Source of the DNA: Onchocerca volvulus
Taxonomy: Eukaryota; Nematoda; Chromadorea; Rhabditida; Onchocercidae
DNA length: 64,000 bases
Direction: 5' to 3'
Assembly (NCBI GenBank): GCA_000499405.2
Contig: HG738140.1
Location: 9,885,560 to 9,949,559 of the forward strand
Below the pieces are notes generated by a model that saw nothing but the letters and a program-made list of their open reading frames with translations, made no database searches and was not told the origin of the DNA. Position numbers and translations under genes: made by a program. This document shows positions 26,780-39,609 of the stretch, piece by piece. Positions within the stretch are counted from its first letter, which is position 1; every line of letters begins with the position of its first letter.

Positions 26780-29700
26780 CTATGGATTGATAAAGGACAC
26801 AGCAATATAACGAGTTCCTTGAGTAGTTTCCAGACCTTCATGTAGATGCGTTAGACGACCCGGGAATATCATCGAATGACCTGAAAATCAAAACTGGAAT
26901 AGTTTGCTATTTTAATAACTAGCATTTTACTATTAATAGTCCGTCAAGACCAACTTTTTATAGCACCTACGTACAGCATAAACAAAATAAGGAAAACAAA
27001 TGCTTCGAAATATCTGATTTAAAATGCTGGATGAGTCTCATGAAAAACTAATCTGAAAAGACAGTAAATGAAATTGCGAATAAATAATTATAAATTACAG
27101 TTCTATATATTTAAAATAGTGAGAGCTTCTACTGCAATAATTTAATATGCATAAGTGCAGTTATATCATGCAAGGGCATCAGTTAATCGAGCAGGACTTA
27201 TTCCAATATCCTTGCCTATTTATTTGATTATTATTAAAAAACAAGAAGTGCTACCTAAAACTTGAAATGTAATTAAGCAAACGAAATGCCATTTACAATT
27301 ATATCATTTTTTATGGAAGAAAGTCGATATTGCTGATACGCTACAGTAATAGATATTGTTAAAATCGAACTCACCAACAACATCAGCATCAAAAGTGCAG
27401 TTATATCGTAGGAAATGAACACCACCTCCTTGGTAATCCACTCCTCGCTTATTCAATGCAACATCAATACTATAAGTTGAAGCATCATGATGAGGTCTCA
27501 GTGAAGCTTGCTCCTCTGGCTTGTAACGTACAACAAACATCATTACGGACTCCACTGGCTGGAAATGTAAATCCGAAAAAATTTTGCTCATTGATAAAGA
27601 CTAACTCATATTTTGAAAATGACTTATGCAGACATGCAAATGAAATCAGATAGCTGAAAGTTACGAAAGCAAAAGAACAAAAAAAAACTTTTTTACAAAT
27701 AATAATATTATATAACCAGTGTATTTCACGGGAAACTTTGGATTTCAAGCAAAAAATTTGCCTAAATACATATAATTTTTTTCGATCAAAATAATTTTGC
27801 TTCCATTTTTTAGCTTTTCACTCATTTACTTGGCTCTAATTCTTGATAATTTTTTCTCTGAAATAATGACCTCACCTGTTTGTAATAACCAATAAATAAT
27901 TTTTCCTGTATTGGACGAACATATTTATCTAACATATACAACCAATGCCGTTCGAAATCAATCTGCTTCATATGAATATCACGAGTAGGTACATTTTCAT
28001 AACCGCCGACTAATCTTTCATCCTAAAATTTAGCTTTATAATGAATAATGATGACTCAAAAAAATTCTCTTTAACATAATTCTCTGCTAGAACGACGAAC
28101 ATACTGATTAAACTCACTAGCAATGATTCAAATAGACAATACATTTCATTTTATGTCATTTTTCAAGAAAATGAATATGTGAAGCAACCAGTCAACAGTT
28201 CAAATACCTTATGTTTACCATCTGACCATTTCCCGTAATACTCACATTCTTCAATAAGTTCTGCACAGAATCTTTCAGACATAAGTGGGAAATCGTATAC
28301 ATCCTGACATATTTCCAGAATTGGAGTAGAACCATTAAGAGCAGCGAAATAGTTTGGATGTATATATCGTTTTTCCCATAACTGAAATAATTTCGATAAT
28401 GACCATTCCTTTAAAAAAAGACCTTCAATGGAATAACTGAGATCTAACATATCTGTTAGTGTTCAAAAACAACTTCATAATCAAAATTAGTGACATATGA
28501 AAATGCTTAAGATTAAATATATGTAATGTTGCAATTAACTGAATTTTTATAACATTACAACCATCATTACAAAAACTAATAAAAATTTGGAATGAGTGAA
28601 ATTTTAAAAGACTGAACCTCTTTATTATTGAAAATTTGATACATATCCGGATGAACTTTGGACGATTCAATATCTTCACTAACTACCAGAAAACCGTAGT
28701 AATGACTGTTATCAAGATAAAGAAAATGACCCTGCAAGTTGCAAATGAAACATTTGAAATAAAAACTCATTACCGAAAATATTCACTTTTTCAACCACTC
28801 TGAATCTCTTCTTGAAAATATTTGGTCGTATCTATGCTGCCAGTAAGAGACGCACTGTAATGAACGAAGTTTTTTTATACTAATACTTACTTTATCACGT
28901 GCAAATGAGCAAAAGCTCATATCGGGATCCAATTTCTTGTCATAATAGTAAGCATTTGATAAAGATTTCAACTGGAACGAAAAAAATAATCAAATTGGAA
29001 TCACATGTAATTAATATGATTCATCATAATAAAATAAACTGAATTTTTAGTTTATCATCATTAAAATTTTAGTCTATTATCATTAATGCGAAGAAAACAT
29101 TCCCGATATACACTATCGAAGCGCAAGCATAAAATTGTTACTGCTTCCAGAAAATAGTGACCAAGAAAGGAATGCTTATGACATATAAAATTAATATTTC
29201 TTACTCGCAAATTTATTTATATCTCACTGTTTATAAAATCGATAAAAATCCATAAAAGTATACGATATCTGATAATTTCTCCAGTATAATTTCGTGCAAA
29301 TATAAAGAAGAATGCTTTCAATAAAGTTACATACCTTCTCCTTCGCAATTACTAAAATCGAACCAATATACGGTACATTCCAAATTCCCATTTCCTTACG
29401 ATCAATGATATTCAGATAATTATCGGATCTAGCGTAGTATCCATTACTAGCGATTGCTCCCCAAAAATTAGTGAACAATTTATGTAGTTGGCCAACTAAA
29501 GGTGCAAAAATCCCTCTGCAACATTTAACAATAATATATTCATTTGCTCGCTGGATATTACAGTGATCAAACTAATAATTTTTATCAAATTTTCTAAGAA
29601 ATGAAGAAAGCAACTTATGTTCTTTATACATATATATATTTTTTTTTGCGGTGATTTTGCAATTAATTTGTTTCGTTTTCTACAATAAGTCAAAATTAAA

Positions 29701-32700
29701 ACTCACTAATCGATTTTTTGTTTTGAAACCAAGCACCAGTTTCAATGAAAATCAAATGTCTGTTCTATGAACTTACGGATTTTTTTGTTTTATTATACGA
29801 ACCATGAACAGCAAGGCTTCCGAATTATTCAAATGCACATCACCATCAATCATTACTAAGTATTCGTTGCCCAATAACAGACTTTGTTTTCTGAAAAAAA
29901 TTTTGGGAAAACTACTGGAAATTTAATTTAAAAGAAAATCTGCATAAAAATTTTATGCTTAAATCGAAAAAAAATTTTTTTTCAATCATCACTATTAAGC
30001 AACATACTAAAATGAAAGTACGAACAATGAAAACGCACGAGCTTCACGCTCTCCCATTTTCGTGTTGCTTTCATCATACAATAGCGATCGATAACGTCCC
30101 TTCACATTTTCAACAAAGTCACTGACCTAGAAAAATCTCAAGCTGTGACGATCAGGGAATGATAAATATAATTTTAATTTATTTCGAACAGTTTATTTTT
30201 CAATCATATTTATCAGACTTTACATCTAAGACTTCATATTACTTCACATCAGAATTCATATTTTTCAATCATACTCATTCATCAGATTAATATCTGAATC
30301 TAACATTTATTCAGTAAGAGAAATTTATTACGAAATTAAATAAAATATAAAAAATTTTTTCCTTATTCTTCATTCTTATTTAGAAATAGGAAATCTTGCT
30401 ATGAAAAAACAATTATAATGAAATAAAACCGCTTACCTCTTTCTCTAAGAATTTTTGATTACAGTAAACATATAAATCAATTAGTTCATCTGCATAAGCT
30501 AACTTCCTAATATTTTCGAAAAATTCGCGAATAAAAGGTATCGGTTTGGCAATAATGATCGATAAAAATAATCTCGGCAAATTAATTTTCTCAAGATCCT
30601 GAATTCATATTCATCAAAAGTTCGTCATGTAAGAAGTTGTGTATGAAGATGCAGATTTCATTTCAAGAAGTGCATCTTCACATGCAACTTTCTAAAGTCA
30701 TTCCGGTCTAACATTTATTTAATGGAGAAACTGATTATGAAATGAAATAAAATGTAAGAAGGAGAAGAAGCTATGAATCAGGCAATAAAATTTTAAACTT
30801 GAATCAATTAAACTGCAAAATAAACAAATACTTTCCTGTTTAAATTGTACTTTGTAAATAAGAAAAACATAAAAAATATATATGTATCTTTTTTTTTTCT
30901 TAATTTTAACTAAAATTTCCAACAATACCATTGATGTAGATTGCGTTTTCGCAGTGGCTGTCCTTAGCGGGTCGATGTAGTTAGCAAGATGATTCAAATG
31001 GAGCTTGCTCGGACCATTACCATGTATAACCAAAGGATATGTATTGTAAATTAAATTGTAGATCTAAACTGACAACAGCTACTTGCTGAATTTAATTTAG
31101 AAGCCTAAATTTCTGTTAAGAAAATATATCCTTATTTACCGAATATTCTGTAAAAACATTGTCTTTTTGCTTATCTAACTTCATATTCTTCAGCACAACT
31201 AAAACAGCTGTTAACAAAATAAAAAAATGACTCACAAAATATGTTCGGCTTCTTTCATCACTTATTTCTAACTTCACATCATTCGATGCGCCATTTAAAT
31301 TTTGAAATAGAACACTCATTGAATCCAGTGTCATTTTCAGCGACAACTTTAAATTAATTTGATGAAATCCAAACTTTCTGCTAATATTTTTTAATCCTAT
31401 ACAGCTTCAGGAAAAATCTAGCATGAATGACAAATATATTTTAAAAAAAGAAAACAATATTTAAGAATTTTTAGACATTAATAACTGCGTATTCCAATCT
31501 ACGAACTTATTCAAAAAAATATATAGGACTAAAAAAATATTAAAAAGAAATAATTAAAATGATTTCATAACTAGCATTGTGAACACCATTGGAGAAGATA
31601 TGAGTCCACCGTGCGGTCATGCATAGGAAACAGACCAGAGAATGGTAATAAATAATTACAGTAACTTAATAGCGGCTATATATAAAAAAAGATATGAGAG
31701 TGACAGATGAGCCTTAGGATATTTAATTTTGTTTTAACTATGTTCCTATCATCACTAACTCTTGCAAGGCACTATCTTGGTAATTAATTTGAATGAGCTT
31801 ACCTAAGTTTTGAAATTTCAACTCTCATCATTTGATTACATGCGAAAATAAGAATGCATTAAATGCAAAAAAAAATTCCTTTCTCCTAATTTTTCTACTC
31901 TCAAAAGTAAATCTGATACATCACGATGGCGTTAAACGCTTTTGACAATGAAAATCTAAGTCACAATCACAAGGAATCGAATCGTTTTTTACACTATGAT
32001 TTATTGTTTTCACAAGAATTTTTAACTATTAATTTCAGTCATAAAGAAAAAAAAATTTCGAAATGGCAACATACTTTGAGCATGCTAATAATTAACTCAT
32101 TTCAACAATAGCATAAATTACATCTGAAACTGCACAAAAATCAAGCGAATAATGTAAAGGACAAATTATGATGACAAACTAACTCGTATTTGTTCATCCA
32201 AATAGAGATATGTGTAATATAATTGATCGTCATCATTTTCTTCCACATCTTTGTAGCTTATTAAATTCCAAATCTCAGGAGCAAAACCCATGAAAATCCC
32301 AGAATTTAAATATCTGGAAAAGTTTAGATATTTATAATTCAGAAGTATATTGATTTCATCTAGAAAATAAAACTAATACGTCTGTAAAACATATACCTGT
32401 AGCCAAAGTTAACAAGTGGATATTTCGGAGCTAAATCTCTATTAGGCCAGCAAAATGATTCCGATGAAAATACAACACGAAAACCATCAAAAAAAGTGAA
32501 AAATTTCCGCAAAATTTGTTCTTCATTGCCCAGAAAAATTACATCATAACTGTAACAAGTCTAAATTTATATCTATATCCTTATGCTAAAAATATTCTGA
32601 AATTTGGAAAAAGAAAACATTTCAAAATTTCTTTAAGAAATTAAAAAAAGTCTACAGTTGATTAATAAATTTTATTCATAATTTATCTTATTTGAAAATG

Positions 32701-33265
32701 CGATAAAATCTTTGAAAGAACTGTATATATATATTTATGTAAATTTGAATCTTACGCATCGACAAACAGTATTATTAAATCATTCATGTCTTTGTATTTT
32801 TCCAGAGATTTCCGTAAAATGCGTATTTTCTGACCACCACCCTAAAAATGATCCTTTTGAAGATACTTGCTTTTTCTCTTACTCCTTTAATGAATTACAA
32901 ATCGGTCGAAGTTCAAGAAAGGAATATATTTATTTAGCAAAATGATTCTCGAGAAGGATGAAGGAGATGATTAATTTGAATGATTCTAACTTTAATTCAA
33001 ATTAACTTAAGAAAAGAAAGATAATGTTTGAAAGAAAGAATGAATCGACTTGTTCAATGCGAGTATCGCCTCCTTGCCATTCTTCGCCCATACCAAACAC
33101 TTCTAATCTGATGTCATTAGCATCAGCCGTGCGTTTCAATCGTCGCAAACCATCTGTTTCCTCTGTCGCAACTGTCACAACAAGCAACTTCGGCATTTCA
33201 CTTGCCACTTGCACGATCATTGCGCCACATAGCAATACACCACCCAATACCCATATTGCTCTCAT
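26780..33265 (-). CDS. let-268: Procollagen-lysine hydroxylase/glycosyltransferase (PLOD), copy B
   Basis: Sixteen exons (33265-33050, 32841-32756, 32549-32397, 32313-32184, 31346-31236, 31063-30929, 30598-30437, 30126-30026, 29890-29777, 29515-29335, 28971-28891, 28731-28618, 28381-28208, 28022-27876, 27558-27375, 26880-26780) join to 729 residues, the usual family length. A signal peptide is followed by a glycosyltransferase domain with GGGQK, the DAYD metal motif (Asp100, Asp103), poly-Asp NDDDQL, and IHGNGPSK with His246 matching the Mn2+ ligand of human LH3. The middle domain has DGDVHL at about 380. The hydroxylase domain has HHDAST (His658, Asp660), LTHLHE (His710) and Arg720. In the ER such enzymes hydroxylate collagen lysines, and multifunctional members then add galactose and glucose. 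C. elegans has one such gene, let-268, needed for type IV collagen secretion; I use its symbol as the nearest family name, and orthology of this copy rather than copy A is inference. Confidence 0.93.
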
Positions 33266-33290
33266 TCTATGAAACTATTTAAATTTAGAA
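33266..33290 (-). promoter_or_regulatory. Candidate spliced-leader acceptor of PLOD copy B
   Basis: On the minus strand TTTCATAG ends one base before the ATG at 33265, with no upstream coding exon. This spacing is typical of nematode spliced-leader addition, though the upstream tract is not strongly pyrimidine-rich. Confidence 0.4.
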
Positions 33291-34303
33291 AAATCTGAAC
33301 TTTTTGAAATTACGCGCAGTTATGATTTCTGTTCAATTCCAGCGCGCTGGCATGTTATTTCTCTGCATCACATAGCAACCGTCAGGCTACCACATGATGT
33401 GATCGCTAGTCTTGCTAATACATGACAGAAATTCCAAAAAGCGTTCGGACCGATCTGCCCACCGACAAATGAAATAGCTTACTGCTTATTCTGCTTTGCT
33501 TTATGATTATTCATTATTTTTCGGAAGTAAAGAAAATGTTGGAATTTTGTTTTGATTCGTTGGGAATTCTTGTGAATTCAAATATATGATCGGTGAATTA
33601 AAGATCAAATGTGGATAAATGGATGTGTAATAGTGTCTCAATCGATATTTCTCTTAACGATGATGCTGGTTGTTAATAAAAAGGATTTGATTTTGAAGTA
33701 ATAAATTACTGCGATATTCTAAGCCAACGATAGATTCATTTTAATTCGTAAATTAAGATATTTATTGAAATATATTTCTATCGGAATTGTACTACTTATA
33801 GCTCGGAAGCTCTTCTCTCTCTACATGTCAGTGCCAGTGAAATGCGTGCGAGCATTTTAATTTGCAAAAGTATAAATGTCCGATATGTCCTTGTTACATA
33901 TTGCCAGATTACCTGAAATGTGAAGAAGTAGAAAGATACTGCATGAACTGTTATTTATAAGTATGGCGATAGGTCTCTGTACATTCAAAATGAAGCGAAT
34001 ATATGCTCTCTCGTTAAGTGCATCGACATCAATACAGTCAAACAAAAATGACAGTAAGGAATACATGACTCAGTGATGACTCGTCAAGACATGTCTGTGA
34101 CATGAAGCACTGGAAAGTTATCTGAAGAAACAGTGAACGTGCAAATTGATTGATTCATATCCGACGTGACTTCACGTTACAGTCATCAAATGGTCATGAT
34201 GTGCAGATTAGATACGCTCCAAATATGTTGAATTAGATTCCCTTAATGAGAATGTAAAAGACGCTAATTATAGCAAAAAAAAAAAGGGAAAAAAAAAGGG
34301 AAA

Positions 34304-34420
34304 ATGAATACGAATAAGCAAGTTGAACTGAGAAGTTGGATGTTGGAAGAGGAAGTGTTAAAGCGAAGGAAAGTTGCAGCTGCTATCCAAATGTTACAAG
34401 TGAAAGAGATGGGAGGATGA
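34304..34420 (+). CDS. Candidate 38-residue small ORF
   Basis: ATG in an AAAATG context opens a 38-codon frame ending TGA. The product is charged and probably helical (it contains WMLEEEVLKRRKVAAAIQML), unlike the low-quality translations of the surrounding AT-rich DNA. No signal peptide or known family. It could be a true small ORF, an exon of an unseen gene, or chance. Confidence 0.2.
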   Translation: MNTNKQVELRSWMLEEEVLKRRKVAAAIQMLQVKEMGG

Positions 34421-35282
34421 AGAAAGCTAGGAGAATGCCATATGTTATGTCATGATGAGACAGTGGAAACGTACGCACATAGAAAACATTGCAAAGTTTG
34501 GGCTTAATGATGTCTTGCTTTGTATTTGCACGTAAATGAGAGAAGGAATTCTGGAAAAGAGAAAGATCGAACAAAGCATCCAACAAGAATCCATCACTGG
34601 TAAGTTTTTTTCTTTTTAAAAAATAGAAACTTGATGCAAGGATGAAGTACAAACGATACGAATTGAGAAACACAGAAGTATTGTTCTCCAAAGAAATTTT
34701 TCAAATGAAAAAAAAATTAATAGAGAAAAAAATCTTCTAGAATTTTACAAAAAAAATAAAATAAAACGCCAGAAAAAAGAAAAAAAAAAGTCGGGTGTGT
34801 TTGATTTTTTGTCATTCCAGAATCAGTTACTTTGGTATTTAAAAAGTTTATCAAATGAAGAAAAAGGCGAAGGGAACCCTACTCAATGTCTATTTTCAAT
34901 ATCGACGATATTGTCTTAAACATTTAATAAGTGTAATTCAACTCATATAGCAAAAAACTAGAAACGTCTTAGAGATATGAGGTATCAGTTATGTGACACT
35001 TCTATTGTTTAATCTTCACATAGATTGAAGGTAATTAAATATCTTCAGTGTTACAGTAATGGGAGACCGGTGATTTCTACCTAAAATTGTAATGTCCGTT
35101 TGCAACATGTTGATCTTAAATCATGAGTTTTGTTTTGATTTTTTGTGCTAACTCTCTTCGTTCAAAAATTTCGATTTACTTGTGATGAAGAGGAAGAAAA
35201 TGTTGGAAATCTGGAATCAAAATTGAATTAGGATCAGAATACATCATTCAGAAATTAGAAAAATTGGAAAATACAATCTCAG

Positions 35283-36197
35283 ATGTTTAGATTAATCACT
35301 TTTTTATTACTAATTATTTCACTGTTACCAATGCATAAAAAATTGGTTCCAACTATTAAACGACGGGCTTGTTATATGTAAATGCTTTATTGACTGGTTG
35401 GCCAGAGCTATCATTCAATGCTTATATTACCCAATGCTTTTGGATTTTTCATTGAAATGTTTAGTTAAAATATCTCGGAATAGTTTTTGGCAGATCATTC
35501 CAGGCATGAATTTAAGGAAACTAATAAAATAGTCGAGGATTTGGCGTACTTCTCCGTTTAAAAAATTATTTGCAGATATAATTCATTTTAGCATTTCCTT
35601 TCTTTTCCTTCAAGCGATTTATAATAAATCAAATCGCAATGTACAGAAATCTTTCAGTATAAAAAAATCATTATAAGTGATCAGACCATCTTCCGAGAAT
35701 GTGAGGATTGTTCAAGTCCATGGATATAATGTTTTAATAACCTTCAAATATTATTTTCAGAATAATGTAGTGGAACAAATAAACTATATAATTCAAGAAA
35801 TTCAAACCAGTTCGGAATGTTTTTTGACTAAAAAAAAGTTTTATATATATATTTATCTATTTATTTATCAGTGATGATAAAATTTGATTTGTTGAATATT
35901 GTTTATTAAGATCTAGAATTTGACTATTAAATAAAAGAAGTAAACAATTCAAAATGGTGAAATCATTGTTCAAGAAAAATTGTACTTTTATATCGAATGA
36001 TTAAATTATTTTATCACAAGGATAAAATTGATGCATTAGTTTTAGATCATTTTCAGAATAATGCAGTGAAACGGATAAACTATAAAATCGAAGAAATTCA
36101 AACTAGTTGTGAATGTTATTTGACTAAAAAAGTTATATATAATTCCTCGGGGCAAAATAGAGCCGAATTATATTGCTATTGCACTTGTGAATGCTAA
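35283..36197 (+). CDS. Candidate small secreted Cys-rich peptide gene
   Basis: A first exon at 35283-35345 would encode a clear signal peptide (MFRLITFLLLIISLLP) and end at a phase-0 GT. A terminal exon at 36057-36197, preceded by ATTTTCAG, opens in the same phase and runs to TAA. Joined, they give 67 residues: signal peptide, then a basic helix-like segment, then a cysteine cluster with CEC early and CYCTCEC at the very C-terminus. No known family comes to mind. A second, divergent copy of the terminal exon lies at 35761. The pairing of these exons is inference; RNA evidence would settle it. Confidence 0.35.
35761..36131 (+). repeat. Duplicated exon-like unit, two copies 296 bp apart
   Basis: Copies at 35761-35835 and 36057-36131 match at about 64 of 75 positions by eye, and both follow an ATTTTCAG acceptor. 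Both read in the same phase, for example QINYIIQEIQTS against RINYKIEEIQTS. Copy 1 has lost most cysteines and runs into AT-rich sequence, so it looks degenerate or alternatively spliced. Confidence 0.8.
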
Positions 36198-38880
36198 CTT
36201 CAAAAGTGAGAAATTGCTCACAGTGTAATTGAATGAACGAAGGTAATGGAATTTATAAAATTTCTTCTCTCATATAATGGAAATAATGAAATAATTTGAA
36301 AATAATTTTATGTAGCAACAATTATGTTTTCATCGACAAATCTTCTGCTGTTAAGAGCAAAATGGAATAAGTTTTGATTGATTTGTTGCTTGCTGTAGGA
36401 TAGTTTTGAAATTAAAAAAGCATTGGCAGTTATTCTAATTTAAAAATCGGAATTAGGAAAAAGTTTAGTATGATTAAATTGAACGGAAAAGTTCAAGAAT
36501 GTTATTTCTATTCCTACCAGTTTTCAAATGAGGATTCGCTTCATGACTTCATGTTTAGTTTATTCAACATAATTCGAGAAATAGCGAAATGATGTCATGC
36601 ATTTTTATGAGTTTTTTTCCTGAATTCTTAATCAAATATAGCATTCTTTTTTCTTTGATATTGCATTGATCGATTTCTTTTCTTTTTTTCGATTATTTTT
36701 GAATGTAAAAATTTTTATGCTACGATTAATTTGACATAAAGAATTATTACCGGTATCAGCGCAGACATGGATATACACGATGTACAACATTTGATCATAA
36801 GGGATACTCCAAAGGGGTTCTAATGAGTTGGCGACCGGTTCAGTTTTGTTGGAGTTTGTAAATTACAGATGCTAAACTATGCGTAAATTCAAGTTATTAT
36901 TTTTCTTTTTTTCTTTTATTTTTTAAATCCAGTCTTCAAACAATTCGCAGACAAAGCTTTTTTGAATGGCTTTCTTTGAAAATTTGGAAGACATAAACAT
37001 TAATGAAATATCGGTAGGTAATCCTTCAAACTATTGATCCTGGTGACTTCTGTAGTAAGTTCGAAAAAAATTATTAGGAACTTTCATAGAAATAGGAACA
37101 ATTTTCATATTATAATATTATTGTTCTCATTTTCATCATTGTAATATGTCTAATAGGATTTTATATTACAATATTTTTTGTATTTCCAATGAAGTTTAAC
37201 ATTTTTCAAATCAATAACTCTTAACTTATCAGTATTTTTATTCCAGCTAATTTGGCTAAGAAGTATTTATTGTAAGCTAATTCAGCAGACAGAAACAAGA
37301 ATGAAAAATTACATCAGAAGCAGATAATTATTATTCGTTCACAAAAGATAATTGTTAAAAAGGCAAGCAATTGAGCGCTCAAGAAGATAAAACTCCTTCA
37401 TTTTGGCAAGCAAAGAGTTTTTGAACTTCTTTTTCAAAACTGGTTCTCAATTTATTTTTTTAAGGATTGGATTTCTAAGGATCACCAAACGAAAACGATT
37501 AAAATGCCAATAGAAACATATTTTACGTTTTCGGACATTTTTTTTTTAATAGAATAAAAAATTATTGAATTTATATAAATGCATCTTTGAGTGAAAAAAA
37601 ATTGAAGGAACATATTTATTTCATGTTAATAATATAAAAGGATAAAATGCCAATAACTAAATTAATACAATTATTATTGAGCGGAAGCAAATTTGGAGGA
37701 AAGGTAATCATTAATAGTTTTCAACGAAATTTCTCAGTGTAAATAGATTGGATTTATCTGCTTGAACTCTTCGAAATCTTTATGATTAAATTTATTTCTT
37801 ACAGAAAATTTTCCATTCTTTTTCTTAATAAATTGACGTATTTCTAATTCATATTTCCCTCTTGCCTTATGTTCTAAAAATTGCGACATTTTTTTTTTTC
37901 GAATTGATTACGAGGTTATAATTTGATCTGAAATCATCAAAAATATTAGCATTGCGAACGATCTTTAAGAAAAGAAATTCCAAGGTTCCACTAAAAACGG
38001 GGATGGGAAATTTTCTGAGGGGAACTCTTGCATTTGAAAAGTGTCGCAAGAGAATTTTAAAATCGATAATTATAGCTAATCTACCGTGAAGAATTGAAAA
38101 ATATTGGAAAAAATTACTGAAAAAAGGCAACCACAGGATAATTTCTTCAAAAATTCGCAACTGATGCATACATAAGAATAATTTATGCCATACTAATTGG
38201 TTGCGAATTTCGATAGAGTTGTGTAACACTTTCTTTATACTAAGGTACTCATTCGTCGTACACAATATTATTCTAGTAATGATGAATAGATTATTATCCA
38301 GATGAGATTTTTTGTCATCAGTTTGTTTCCATAAAGATGCCTATTTATTCTCAAGACAGTGACTAGTCATCAATCAAATTTCGAAAGGTGAAATATGCTA
38401 AAATTTCTTTTGTCGAGTCATTTTTTGCTCCAAAGTTTAGAATTCAGATATTATTTTGGATTTGTAATCAAGCAAATAGAGAAAAAAAAAAGGGAAGCTA
38501 TTGCTTCTATTATAGTTGATAAAGTCCTAAGATGTTTAGGTAGCCGAGATTGAATTGCTAATGTCGAATTTGATAATAAATTATACTTTTGCATGACAAA
38601 AAATTGAAACTATCTTTCATTAATGCATTTTGATTATTAACTTTATCTGTACATAACAAGTCTTTGATGCAAATAGTAATATTTCAATTATTCCTCTCTG
38701 TAGATCTCAGTTTACTGCCTTCATCTTTTTAATTATCTTAATCATCTTTTGATAAATGAATTATTACAATCATTGAGCAATTCTCAGACTGCGAGAACTG
38801 AAAATGTTGTGATGCTTCAAATTCTTATAGATAAATAACTTGTCCTAAATTGTTTGAAAAATGTGGAAAATTTCTGACAG

Positions 38881-39123
38881 AATATAATGAAAACTTTCGT
38901 CAACTCAGTAATTTCCAATAAACTTAGTTGCATTAATGAAATATGCGAGAAAGTGACACATTGTGCAGCAATGAAACGAAGTGACATTTTGCTGCAATCA
39001 GCAGTTCTTATCGATAACTTCATTATCAAACAATTGCATCCTTACTTGGAATGGAATATCAATGATTGTATGTCTTCTCTCAATCTCCTTGTTTACGAAC
39101 TCAAAACAAACTCATTTCGGTGA
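38881..39123 (+). CDS. Candidate exon with regular cysteines
   Basis: A CTGACAG acceptor ends at 38880 and an ATG follows at 38887; the frame runs 78 codons from that ATG to a stop. The translation is helical with cysteines spaced C-x4-C-x5-C and one more about 33 residues later (SCINEICEKVTHC near the N-terminus). It resembles the style of small nematode helical disulfide proteins, but I cannot assign a family and found no signal-peptide exon. Confidence 0.22.
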   Translation, partial: NIMKTFVNSVISNKLSCINEICEKVTHCAAMKRSDILLQSAVLIDNFIIKQLHPYLEWNINDCMSSLNLLVYELKTNSFR

Positions 39124-39563
39124 CCTGAGAGTCTGTTTAACATTAGAACAAATTATTCTGTTTATTGACAGAAATATGCAGCGATCTTTATAAGCCACAA
39201 TACATTTATTGTATTTGCGAAGTGCTAAACCAGATTTACTTTGAATGCAGTAAATGGTGAGAAATGTTTGATTGTCATCTCTCTTGTTGTTGTCCATGCG
39301 AACACACATGCAAAACAAATATTTGTCTCCACTCCTATTCAAATCTTACGATGAAATTTGCAGAATTTCCGGAATTATCTAGAAGTACAATATCTGTTCA
39401 CATTCTTGTTTGTATTTCATATATTCGGAAAAAAAAAACCATGCAAAAAATTTATACATAAATTATATTTTTCCTCCTCTGTTACTGCTAAAATTTCTAA
39501 TGTTCAACAATATATCACTTTTACTTAATCATATTACCATTTCCACTTGAAGCATGTTAAAAT

Positions 39564-39609
39564 ATTCGGTAATTTAATAAACTTTATTTAATTCGGTAAT
39601 TTAATAAAC
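39564..39609. repeat. 19-bp direct repeat
   Basis: ATTCGGTAATTTAATAAAC occurs exactly at 39564-39582 and again at 39591-39609. No coding or mobile-element context. Confidence 0.9.

Noticed and set aside
33024..33272. 82-codon plus-strand frame
   Set aside because: It is the antisense of PLOD copy B exon 1, whose signal peptide and domain reading are clear.
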